The notes under the pieces are model-generated. The model was not told the DNA's origin, did not search any database, and worked only from the letters and a program-made list of their open reading frames with translations. The translations under genes were made by a program, and so were the position numbers. This document shows, piece by piece, positions 1-5,785 of a stretch of 5,946 bases of DNA. The stretch spans positions 1 to 5,946 of the forward strand of contig JAAXXA010000198.1 of assembly GCA_013334735.1 (NCBI GenBank). The letters are read 5' to 3'. Position 1 is the stretch's first letter. The number at the start of each line of letters is the position of its first letter. Origin of the DNA: Bacteroidota bacterium. GTDB taxonomy: Bacteria; Bacteroidota; Bacteroidia; Bacteroidales; CG2-30-32-10.

Positions 1-58
1 AAATTATATTTATAAAAAAACAATAAATAAAAGTATTAACCAACAAAAAATTAATTCT

Positions 59-706
59 ATGAAAAAAGTTATCTTATCTGTTGCAGCTTTGACTATGATT
101 TTTGGCGCAACTTTATTTACATCTTGTACAAAAGATGATACCGGAAAACCAGTTATAACTCTTGCAGGAGCAGAAAAAGTAACCATTACTCAATTTGCTA
201 CTTTCACCGATCCGGGAGCTACAGCTAATGATGATCAAGATGGTGTAATTGATGTTGTTGCTAGTGGATCTGTTAATACAAATTCCGCAGGTGAATATTT
301 AATTACTTATACAGCAACAGATAAAGCAGGAAACGTATCAACAAAAACTCTAACTGTTATTGTTAGCGGAGCTCAATATCTTGCAGGTTCATATACAGTT
401 GAAGATTTTACAGGTACTGTTTCTAACGGAACTTATCCTGAAACAATAACATCTTCTACTGTAACAGACAATAAAATGAATACTACAAAATTTGCATTCT
501 ATGTTAATGGAACTGTTTATGCTACTATCAGCGGAACTGCAATTACTATTCCTCAGCAAACTGTTACTTGTGGTAATCCCGCAGCTGACAGAGTTTTTTC
601 AGGTTCAGGAACTTATGCTAAAGATTTTACATCTTTTACAATTAATTATACTGAAACCACTAATGGAACAACTGTTACAGGTCAAGGTATTTATACCAAA
701 AACTAA
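59..706 (+). CDS. Exported lipoprotein with DUF5011/HYR-like Ig domain and C-terminal beta-rich domain
   Basis: A 215-residue surface or periplasmic lipoprotein of unknown role. Seen: a signal peptide (Lys2-Lys3, hydrophobic stretch 4-20) ends in the lipobox-like FTSC, so Cys23 is the likely lipidated residue, followed by the charged KDD. Residues about 31-102 form an Ig-like fold of the DUF5011 type, with the hallmark DPGATANDDQDG at 51-62 and YTATDKAGN at 84-92. Residues about 105-215 are Thr/Ser/Gly-rich alternating strands beginning YLAGSYTVED; this resembles the lipocalin-like beta domains common in Bacteroidota lipoproteins, but I cannot name the family. The ATG at 59 gives a perfect signal peptide, so the start is secure; no Shine-Dalgarno is visible, as is usual in this phylum. 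DUF5011 domains are generally adhesive or spacer modules, so binding or display at the cell surface is an inference. A paralogous domain occurs in the lipoprotein at 1580-1906. A strong terminator follows 15 bp after the stop. Confidence 0.9.
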   Translation: MKKVILSVAALTMIFGATLFTSCTKDDTGKPVITLAGAEKVTITQFATFTDPGATANDDQDGVIDVVASGSVNTNSAGEYLITYTATDKAGNVSTKTLTVIVSGAQYLAGSYTVEDFTGTVSNGTYPETITSSTVTDNKMNTTKFAFYVNGTVYATISGTAITIPQQTVTCGNPAADRVFSGSGTYAKDFTSFTINYTETTNGTTVTGQGIYTKN

Positions 707-721
707 TTGGTTATTATCAAA

Positions 722-759
722 AAAAAAAAAAGATACCATACATGGTATCTTTTTTTTTT
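722..759 (+). terminator. Rho-independent terminator, perfect 18-bp inverted repeat
   Basis: Positions 722-739 pair perfectly with 742-759 around a 2-nt centre. The core AGATACCAT / ATGGTATCT is flanked by an A-tract on the left and a T-tract on the right. The realistic hairpin has a 7-bp AGATACC stem, a 6-nt loop and a U-tract. It starts 15 bp after the lipoprotein stop codon. Because the A- and T-tracts are symmetric it would also work on the minus strand, although no minus-strand gene is seen here. It separates the first lipoprotein from the gene starting at 809. Confidence 0.85.
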
Positions 760-808
760 AGGTATAAAAATTGTTTTAAGCGAGTTTAAATACGCTAATA
801 CAGTCTAT

Positions 809-1486
809 ATGAAAAAGTTTTTTATTATTAATTCGATCCTTTTCTTGATTTTTCCTGCTTTCGGACAAAATGTAAATATTGATTCTATTGTGTTTAGCCA
901 CGACACTATCCTAAATAAAATAATTTCTTTTATTCCCCATAATTGGATTTATTATACAAAAGGAAATGATATGATTTTTGAAAGAGGTGATTCTTCTTAT
1001 GTATTACACGAAAATCGTGTTAATGCACCTAAAAAAAATGAAACCAAAACTCAACAAAATGAAAGAATTGTTAAAAATGGCACAAAAATAAAAAGCAAGA
1101 TAGTTTTAAAATTTGAAGAAAAATGGGATTACAATAAAATGATTGTTATTAAAAATAATAACGCTTATTTGTATAAAAATCTTCAATCTTTACCGGATAA
1201 GTATAATATTAATAATTTGTACGATTCTACATTAAGTACAAAAAGTAATGCTGTTTATATAGGAAAAACTAAATCTGAAAAAAATAAAATTGATAAGTAT
1301 CTTAAAGAGAAAGATGAAATTTTATCTAAAGTAACAGCAAAGCCTAATTATAATACTCAAAAATATAGTTTTTTTATTAAAGAATTAATAGGATGTAATG
1401 ATGATAATAATTTTGCCTATCCCGAAAATGCTTCTGCTGAACTTTATCAAATCCTTTCTGTATTTTTTGAATTATCTTCAAAATGA
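809..1486 (+). CDS. Secreted protein of unknown family (225 aa)
   Basis: I do not recognise the family. The reading frame is open from 707 (a TTG inside the terminator), but the ATG at 809 is chosen because it opens a clean Sec signal peptide: Lys2-Lys3, hydrophobic 4-16, then FPAFGQN with likely type I cleavage after Gly19, leaving an N-terminal Gln as is typical in Bacteroidota. There is no lipobox Cys. The mature part starts NVNIDSIVFSHDTIL and continues FIPHNWIYYTKGNDMIFERGD, followed by a Lys/Asn-rich middle (about residues 75-180) and a C-terminus with CNDDNNFAYPENASAELYQI. There are no membrane helices beyond the signal and no catalytic motif I can see. Periplasmic or extracellular location is well supported; function is not. 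The gene lies between two DUF5011 lipoproteins, 93 bp before the second, and is cut off from the first by the terminator. Its Lys/Asn/Ile-rich composition matches the AT-rich background. Confidence 0.75.
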   Translation: MKKFFIINSILFLIFPAFGQNVNIDSIVFSHDTILNKIISFIPHNWIYYTKGNDMIFERGDSSYVLHENRVNAPKKNETKTQQNERIVKNGTKIKSKIVLKFEEKWDYNKMIVIKNNNAYLYKNLQSLPDKYNINNLYDSTLSTKSNAVYIGKTKSEKNKIDKYLKEKDEILSKVTAKPNYNTQKYSFFIKELIGCNDDNNFAYPENASAELYQILSVFFELSSK

Positions 1487-1579
1487 TTTATACTGAATTT
1501 TATTAAATTTATGTACCTGAACTGAATTATATAGGTGTGTAATCAAAGATAACTATTCTAAATTTAAAATATTTATACC

Positions 1580-1906
1580 ATGAAAAATATTTTTTTCTAT
1601 TCGTTAATTTTTGTGCTGTCAACTACAGGTTTTTCTTGTAAAAAAGACGAAAAAAAAGATAGTACTCCTCCTGTCATTAAAATAAAAGGTGAAAATCCTT
1701 ATCTTGCGGGAAAGGGGACGGTTTATGTTGATCCGGGAGCATCTGCGTTAGATGAAACAGATGGAGATATTTCGTCAAAAATTATTGTAACCAATAATGT
1801 AAATACTGCAGATACGGGTTTCTACTATGTAAAATACAATGTGTCGGACATAGCCGGTAATGCTGCTGTGGAAGTACAAAGAACGGTTAAAGTTATTATA
1901 TTCTAA
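1580..1906 (+). CDS. Minimal lipoprotein, single DUF5011-like Ig domain
   Basis: A 108-residue exported lipoprotein that is essentially an anchor plus one domain. Seen: Lys2, hydrophobic 4-16, lipobox-like GFSC with lipidation expected at Cys20, then a charged linker KKDEKKDS. Residues about 30-107 form the DUF5011-type Ig-like domain, with DPGASALDETDGD at 51-63 and YNVSDIAGN at 86-94. These align with DPGATANDDQDG and YTATDKAGN of the protein at 59-706. The start is fixed by the signal peptide. Unlike its paralogue it has no C-terminal beta domain, and it ends right after the last strand (VKVIIF), so it may be an intact minimal form or the remnant of a longer gene; no frameshift or decayed continuation is visible downstream. 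A surface adhesive or structural role is an inference from the domain. The stop is followed after 33 bp by a heptamer array and a terminator-like hairpin. Confidence 0.88.
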   Translation: MKNIFFYSLIFVLSTTGFSCKKDEKKDSTPPVIKIKGENPYLAGKGTVYVDPGASALDETDGDISSKIIVTNNVNTADTGFYYVKYNVSDIAGNAAVEVQRTVKVIIF

Positions 1907-1939
1907 AAACTGAATCAAATTATATATTTTTTCAAATAT

Positions 1940-1967
1940 GTAATAAGTAAACGGTAAACAGTAATCG
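1940..1967 (+). repeat. Heptamer tandem array 1 (GTAAACG/GTAATCG type, 4 units)
   Basis: Four consecutive 7-bp units: GTAATAA, GTAAACG, GTAAACA, GTAATCG. They begin 33 bp after the stop at 1906. The last unit is identical to units of the array at 4020-4054, so the two arrays belong to one repeat family. The final unit also forms the left arm of the hairpin at 1961-2003. Units are degenerate, so confidence in this short array rests mainly on its match to the second one. Confidence 0.6.
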
Positions 1968-2003
1968 GAAGTTTTATTTGTGAATACCGATTACATTTTT
2001 TTT
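1961..2003 (+). terminator. Hairpin with T-tract after the lipoprotein gene
   Basis: GTAATCGG at 1961-1968 pairs perfectly with CCGATTAC at 1987-1994 across an 18-nt loop, and eight T follow at 1996-2003. This is a plausible intrinsic terminator, although the loop is long. It sits between the lipoprotein stop at 1906 and the promoter at 2039-2068, so it marks a transcription-unit boundary. The left arm is a unit of the heptamer array. Confidence 0.6.
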
Positions 2004-2038
2004 ACTGAATACAAAATAAACACTGTTTTCAATTCAGC

Positions 2039-2068
2039 TTGATTTTTTCACATTTCTTTGTATTTTTG
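2039..2068 (+). promoter_or_regulatory. Bacteroidota-type promoter (TTG, 19-bp spacer, TATTTTTG)
   Basis: The Bacteroidota housekeeping promoter has a -33 TTG and a -7 TAnnTTTG box about 19-21 bp apart. Here TTG is at 2039-2041 and TATTTTTG at 2061-2068, with exactly 19 bp between them. It lies just after a terminator-like hairpin and just before the membrane enzyme. Transcription would begin about 4-7 nt after the box, at or next to the ATG codons at 2072 and 2075, which implies a leaderless or nearly leaderless mRNA. In an AT-rich sequence a chance match is possible. Confidence 0.55.
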
Positions 2069-2071
2069 TGG

Positions 2072-4006
2072 ATGATGAAAAAATTACTTACAGGCGGATA
2101 TTATAAAATATTTTTTTTAAGAATTGTTTTTGCTTTCTTTCTTTTTTCTCTTACGAGAATATTGTTTTTTATTTTTAATCGCCAATACTTTCAGGAGCTA
2201 AGCTTTGGAGATTTCCTGCCTTTATTATTTTATGGTCTGCGTTTCGATTTGTCAGCCATTATTGCCTGTTATTCTCCATTTATACTTTTAAGTTTTATAC
2301 CTTTTCACCTTAAGCGTAATTCAATTTATCAAAAAATTCTTCTTGTTGTTTATGTGTTTTCAACAATAGTAGTATTAATATTTAATCTTTTGGATTGCGA
2401 ATTTTTCAAATTTGAAGTTGCCAGAACAACATCCGACTTTTTTAATGTGCAAGGTCTGGGCTCTGATTTTTATACTTTGTTACCACAGTATATCAAAGAT
2501 TTTTGGTACTTGTCCGTTATATTGATAGTACTAGTTTTTCTTACTATAAAGTTTTTTATAAATACAAAGATTGTTTTAAAAAATAACCAATATGTTGAAA
2601 AACTAATACATCTCTATGTAAAAGAAATTTTTATTTTTATTACTTGTGTAATATTAGGTGTTGTGGGATTTAGAGGAGGGCTTCAACTAAGACCTATTAG
2701 TATTATGACTGCATCGGAATATACCTCCGTTAATAATGTAGCCTTAGTTTTGAATACACCTTTTACAATAATAAAAACCCTGGGTAAATCAGGAATAAAA
2801 AATATTGAATATTTCGATAATAAAACATTGAAAAGTATTTATTCGCCTGTCCGTTCATATTCTTCGAACAAAAAAACTTTTAAGAAACTAAATGTAGTTG
2901 TTGTAATTCTTGAAAGCTTTTCAAAAGAGTACTTTGGCTATTTTAATAAAAATTTTGATAATGGCAATTATAAAGGTTATACGCCTTTTCTTGATTCTCT
3001 AATCAGAGAAAGTCTTGTTTTTACAAATGCTTATGCAAATGGAAAAAGATCAATTGAGGCTATACCTGCTATTTTGGCAAGTATTCCTTCATTAATGAAT
3101 GATGCGTATATTACTTCGATGTACGCAGGAAATAATATCAACAGTATATCGAGTTTGTTAAAACAAAATGGTTATTATTCTGCTTTCTTTCATGGCGGAG
3201 CTAATGGCACTATGGGGTTTGATAATTTTGCAAAAACAGCCGGTTTTGATAATTATTATGGGCGAAATGAATATAATAATGAAAAGGATTTTGATGGGAA
3301 ATGGGGTATTTATGATGAGGAATTTTTGCAATATACAATTAAGAAATTTGAAGAGTTTCCGAAGCCATTTATTGCCGGAATATTCACTTTATCTTCGCAT
3401 CATCCTTATAAAATTCCTGAAAAATACGCTTTAAAATTTTCAACAGGGAAACTTCCGATCCATAAGAGTATTATGTACACTGATTTTGCATTGAAAAGAT
3501 TTTTTCAGAATATTTCTCAAAAACCATGGTTCGACAGTACACTTTTTGTAATAACCGCTGATCATACTTCCGAATCGGTTCACTCTCAATATCAAACTAG
3601 AGCAGGAATGTATGCAATACCACTTATTTTTTATCAACATAATAGCTCCCTAAAAGGAGAAAGCGCAATTATTACTCAGCAAATAGATATTATGCCTTCG
3701 GTGCTGGATTATCTGCATTATAATAAAAATTTTATTAGTTTTGGTGAAAGTGTTTTTGATACATCTGCTATACATTTTGCTGTTAATTATACAAATGAAA
3801 CATATCAAATAGTATATAAAAACTTTGCATTTATTTTTGATGGAAAATCAGGTATATCACTATATGATATTTCTAAAGATAATTTAATGAAAAATAATCT
3901 TATAAATAATTCTCTTATTATAAAAAAAGAAGCTGAGCAAAAAATTAAAGCTATAATTCAAAGTTATAATCAACGTATATCAAAAAATAAAATGGTACTT
4001 AACTGA
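2072..4006 (+). CDS. LTA synthase family / phosphoglycerol transferase-like membrane protein
   Basis: A polytopic inner-membrane enzyme of the alkaline phosphatase superfamily (LtaS/OpgB-type sulfatase fold), predicted to transfer or cleave a phospho-head group on the periplasmic side. The N-terminal third has about five hydrophobic segments (residues about 10-36, 48-78, 88-107, 147-165, 186-204), the number found in LtaS. The catalytic domain spans about 270-560. Visible motifs are VVVILESFSKEYFG (metal-ligand Glu281), ANGKRSIEAIPAILASIP (putative nucleophile Ser327 where LtaS has Thr), FFHGG (His374), WGIYDEEF (411-418), SSHHPY (His443-His444) and ITADHTSES (Asp497-His498). At 644 aa it matches the family size. 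The frame opens at a TTG at 2039, but that is the promoter -33 element; ATG 2072 (or 2075, giving MKKLL) is the better start. The lipid kinase at 4123 follows. The substrate is unknown: lipoteichoic acid is not expected in Bacteroidota, so a glycan or other envelope acceptor, or phosphoethanolamine transfer, is possible. Confidence 0.88.
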   Translation: MMKKLLTGGYYKIFFLRIVFAFFLFSLTRILFFIFNRQYFQELSFGDFLPLLFYGLRFDLSAIIACYSPFILLSFIPFHLKRNSIYQKILLVVYVFSTIVVLIFNLLDCEFFKFEVARTTSDFFNVQGLGSDFYTLLPQYIKDFWYLSVILIVLVFLTIKFFINTKIVLKNNQYVEKLIHLYVKEIFIFITCVILGVVGFRGGLQLRPISIMTASEYTSVNNVALVLNTPFTIIKTLGKSGIKNIEYFDNKTLKSIYSPVRSYSSNKKTFKKLNVVVVILESFSKEYFGYFNKNFDNGNYKGYTPFLDSLIRESLVFTNAYANGKRSIEAIPAILASIPSLMNDAYITSMYAGNNINSISSLLKQNGYYSAFFHGGANGTMGFDNFAKTAGFDNYYGRNEYNNEKDFDGKWGIYDEEFLQYTIKKFEEFPKPFIAGIFTLSSHHPYKIPEKYALKFSTGKLPIHKSIMYTDFALKRFFQNISQKPWFDSTLFVITADHTSESVHSQYQTRAGMYAIPLIFYQHNSSLKGESAIITQQIDIMPSVLDYLHYNKNFISFGESVFDTSAIHFAVNYTNETYQIVYKNFAFIFDGKSGISLYDISKDNLMKNNLINNSLIIKKEAEQKIKAIIQSYNQRISKNKMVLN

Positions 4007-4019
4007 AAAAAATATAATT

Positions 4020-4054
4020 GTAATCGGTAATCAGTAATCGGTAACCGGTATTCG
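4020..4054 (+). repeat. Heptamer tandem array 2 (GTAATCG type, 5 units)
   Basis: Five consecutive 7-bp units: GTAATCG, GTAATCA, GTAATCG, GTAACCG, GTATTCG, starting 13 bp after the stop at 4006. The consensus GTAATCG also occurs in the array at 1940-1967, and an inverted copy (GGATTACC) lies at 4068-4075. The period of exactly 7 is not a codon multiple, which fits non-coding DNA. Confidence 0.85.
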
Positions 4055-4080
4055 GATGACTTCATGCGGATTACCATTTT
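4026..4080 (+). terminator. Possible hairpin with short T-tract built from array 2
   Basis: GGTAATC at 4026-4032 can pair with GATTACC at 4069-4075; the array unit at 4034-4039 is an alternative partner (GTAATC with GATTAC). Four T follow at 4077-4080. The loop is long (36 or 29 nt) and the T-tract short, so this is at best a weak or attenuating terminator between the membrane enzyme and the lipid kinase. It has the same plan as the hairpin at 1961-2003: array unit, loop, inverted unit, T-tract. Confidence 0.35.
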
Positions 4081-4122
4081 AAATAAATATATAAGAATTT
4101 TATTCATTCACATTAAAAAGAA

Positions 4123-5004
4123 TTGGAAAATAAAAAGAAAATACTGTTTATAATCAATCCTATTTCGGGTATTGGGAAGCAAAAAAATATTGAGTCTGTA
4201 ATTTTTCGTAAGCTTGACTTAATAAAATTTGATTATTCAATTAAATATACACAGTATCCTCATCATGCTATTGAAATTGCTAAAGAAGCAGCCGAGAAAG
4301 GAATTGATATAGTTGTTGCTGTTGGGGGAGATGGATCTATTAACGATGTGGCAAGCAGCATTTTAAAAAGCAATACAGCTATGGCAATAATTCCGGCAGG
4401 TTCGGGAAACGGTCTGGCAAATTATTTAAACATTCCCTTAAACATTTCAAAAGCGATTAAAATAATAAATTCATGCAAAATTTTAGAAATAGATACAGCT
4501 ACATTAAATGGCAACTCATTCATAAGTATCGCAGGAATGGGTTTTGATGCCGTAATAGCTGAAAAATTCGCATTAACCAAACTACGCGGATTTTGGGCAT
4601 ATTTAAAAATAACAATAAGAGAATTTTTTAAATATTCACCTCAGGAATTCACAATATCTTTCGATAACAAACAAATAAAACGAACAGCTCTTTTAGTGAG
4701 TTTTGCAAATTCAAATCAGTTTGGATTTAATATAAGCATTGCTCCTAAAGCATCTGTAACAGATGGGTATATTGACCTATGTGTAATCAGTAAAATGTCG
4801 GCATTAAAGCTCGCTATGATATCGCCCAAACTTTTTTTAAAAAATATTCAAAAATCCAAAAAAGTTGAAATATTTAGAATAAAAGATGCTGTAGTTAGTT
4901 GTGAAATACCCGAAGAATGCCATGTTGATGGCGATGCTAATGGAAAAATTAATGAGGCTGTTGTTAAAATTTATCCAAAGTCGTTGAAGATTGTAATTCC
5001 GTGA
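4123..5004 (+). CDS. Diacylglycerol/sphingosine kinase-like lipid kinase (TTG start)
   Basis: A 293-residue cytosolic or membrane-peripheral lipid kinase of the DAGK catalytic / YegS-LCB5 family, which phosphorylates a lipid hydroxyl using ATP. Motifs in order: NPISGIGK (12-19), VVAVGGDGSINDVA (64-77) with the GGDG nucleotide-binding loop at 68-71, IPAGSGNGLANYL (90-102), GMGFDA (138-143), APKASVTDGYIDL (207-219) and HVDGD (268-272) near the C-terminus, where many relatives have DGE. Length is normal for a single-domain bacterial member. No ATG fits: a stop at 4114-4116 precedes in frame, and the first internal Met codon lies beyond the GGDGS loop, so TTG 4123 (MENKKKILFIINPISG) is the only good start. 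The upstream neighbour is an LtaS-like transferase of the kind that can generate diacylglycerol, so recycling it to phosphatidic acid is a reasonable role. Since many Bacteroidota make sphingolipids, a sphingoid-base or ceramide substrate is also possible. A 116-bp gap with a heptamer array separates the two genes. Confidence 0.9.
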   Translation: MENKKKILFIINPISGIGKQKNIESVIFRKLDLIKFDYSIKYTQYPHHAIEIAKEAAEKGIDIVVAVGGDGSINDVASSILKSNTAMAIIPAGSGNGLANYLNIPLNISKAIKIINSCKILEIDTATLNGNSFISIAGMGFDAVIAEKFALTKLRGFWAYLKITIREFFKYSPQEFTISFDNKQIKRTALLVSFANSNQFGFNISIAPKASVTDGYIDLCVISKMSALKLAMISPKLFLKNIQKSKKVEIFRIKDAVVSCEIPEECHVDGDANGKINEAVVKIYPKSLKIVIP

Positions 5005-5021
5005 TAAGGGTTGAAGGGGGA

Positions 5022-5098
5022 GGCACAAGGCACAAGGCACAAGGGACAAGGCACAAGGCACAAGGTACAAGGTACAAGCTATGAGCTGCAAGCTATAA
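5022..5098 (+). repeat. Heptamer tandem array 3 (GGCACAA family, 11 units)
   Basis: Eleven gap-free 7-bp units: GGCACAA three times, GGGACAA, GGCACAA twice, GGTACAA twice, then GCTATGA, GCTGCAA, GCTATAA. The array starts 17 bp after the lipid kinase stop and ends 8 bp before the ATG at 5107. Units drift gradually from GGCACAA to GCTATAA, as expected from successive unit duplication and mutation. It is visibly G-richer than its surroundings. It can be read through in frame (every 21 bp encodes 7 residues, for example GTRHKGQ), creating a false N-terminal extension of the downstream gene and a false minus-strand frame. A homologue of cyanobacterial STRR heptamer repeats is suggested only by analogy. 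Confidence 0.95.
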
Positions 5099-5106
5099 GC
5101 AATTTT

Positions 5107-5754
5107 ATGAAAATATTTTTAGTAATATTATTCGAAATTTTAAATTTTGGTTTATGTTATTCCCAAGTAACTATGACTATTGACTCTGCAACTGTGGTAA
5201 CAATTTCACAGTTGGACTCAAATGCAACTAAAAAATTCTTGGACATATACTCTCAAGGATACAAAACGAATCTTTATTCAAGACTTGACACTATTAGTTA
5301 TGACTATGCATTTATTCAAGCGACAATTTGTGATCTAGATAGTTCATTTAAAATTATTGAAAGATATTTCATTTCGGATGACTCAATACCAAAATACTTA
5401 TTTCGTAATGGGAAACAGCTTGATACAAAAAATGAATATGAAGGATTTTTAATTTGGTATAAAAATAATGTAACATACAATTACACTTTAAGACCTATGC
5501 TTGAAAGTTACTCAAAACTAAAAAGTATTCAACCATTACCATACGAAAAAATACAAATATGGTCCCACGGATGTGTTATTTATGAAGGAGCCGAAAAGAA
5601 ATATACAGAGAGGAGGAAAAAAGAAATCAAACATACATATCAAATACAGACATTTGTAGACAAGAAAAAAAACAGAATAATAGTTTCGGTTCAGACACCA
5701 CCCAAAAAGCCAAAATTTAAAACATTTAGCTATAATGGAGTATGGGATTGGTAA
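5107..5754 (+). CDS. Secreted protein of unknown family (215 aa)
   Basis: I do not recognise the family. ATG 5107 is chosen because it opens a signal peptide (Lys2, hydrophobic 3-16, then LCYSQ with likely cleavage after Ser19, leaving Gln). The frame is also open from TTG 5011, but those 32 extra residues merely translate the heptamer array and would bury the signal. The mature protein begins VTMTIDSATVVTISQLDS, has aromatic-rich stretches (ISYDYAFIQATICDLDSSF; EYEGFLIWYKNNVTYNYTLRP), a WSHGCVIYEGAEKKYTERRKKE segment and a Pro/Lys-rich tail ending FSYNGVWDW. There is no lipobox and no further membrane helix; the two remaining Cys (in the ICDL and GCVI stretches) could form a disulfide. The Lys/Arg cluster at about residues 168-178 is notable. 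Export is well supported, function unknown. It lies between the 11-unit repeat and the attC-like inverted repeat, so it may be an accessory or cassette-borne gene. Confidence 0.75.
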   Translation: MKIFLVILFEILNFGLCYSQVTMTIDSATVVTISQLDSNATKKFLDIYSQGYKTNLYSRLDTISYDYAFIQATICDLDSSFKIIERYFISDDSIPKYLFRNGKQLDTKNEYEGFLIWYKNNVTYNYTLRPMLESYSKLKSIQPLPYEKIQIWSHGCVIYEGAEKKYTERRKKEIKHTYQIQTFVDKKKNRIIVSVQTPPKKPKFKTFSYNGVWDW

Positions 5755-5785
5755 GGACAGACGATCATTTAACGGTAATAAAACA

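Noticed and set aside
492..761. + strand frame of 89 codons overlapping the first lipoprotein
   Set aside because: It is an out-of-frame, Leu-rich shadow of the lipoprotein gene and runs into the terminator.
707..808. Upstream extension of the secreted orphan to TTG 707
   Set aside because: The extension translates the terminator hairpin (poly-Lys, then RYHTWYLFF) and would bury the clean signal peptide that begins at ATG 809.
1544..1551. Minus-strand TATCTTTG, a match to the -7 promoter box
   Set aside because: No TTG lies about 19-21 bp upstream on that strand, and the only thing downstream on the minus strand is the antisense of the 809-1486 gene.
3168..3434. 88-codon + frame inside the LtaS-like gene
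   Set aside because: It is a shadow frame within the catalytic domain, which is supported by multiple conserved motifs.
3440..3640. 66-codon minus-strand frame inside the LtaS-like gene
   Set aside because: It is antisense to the conserved DHT region, with no domain and no promoter.
4837..5091. 84-codon minus-strand frame over the lipid kinase end and array 3
   Set aside because: Its N-terminal part is a translation of the heptamer repeat (Leu-Val-Pro-Cys-Ala periodicity) and the rest is antisense to the kinase gene.
1940..5098. The heptamer arrays as a CRISPR array
   Set aside because: Units are 7 bp with no spacers and no cas genes nearby.
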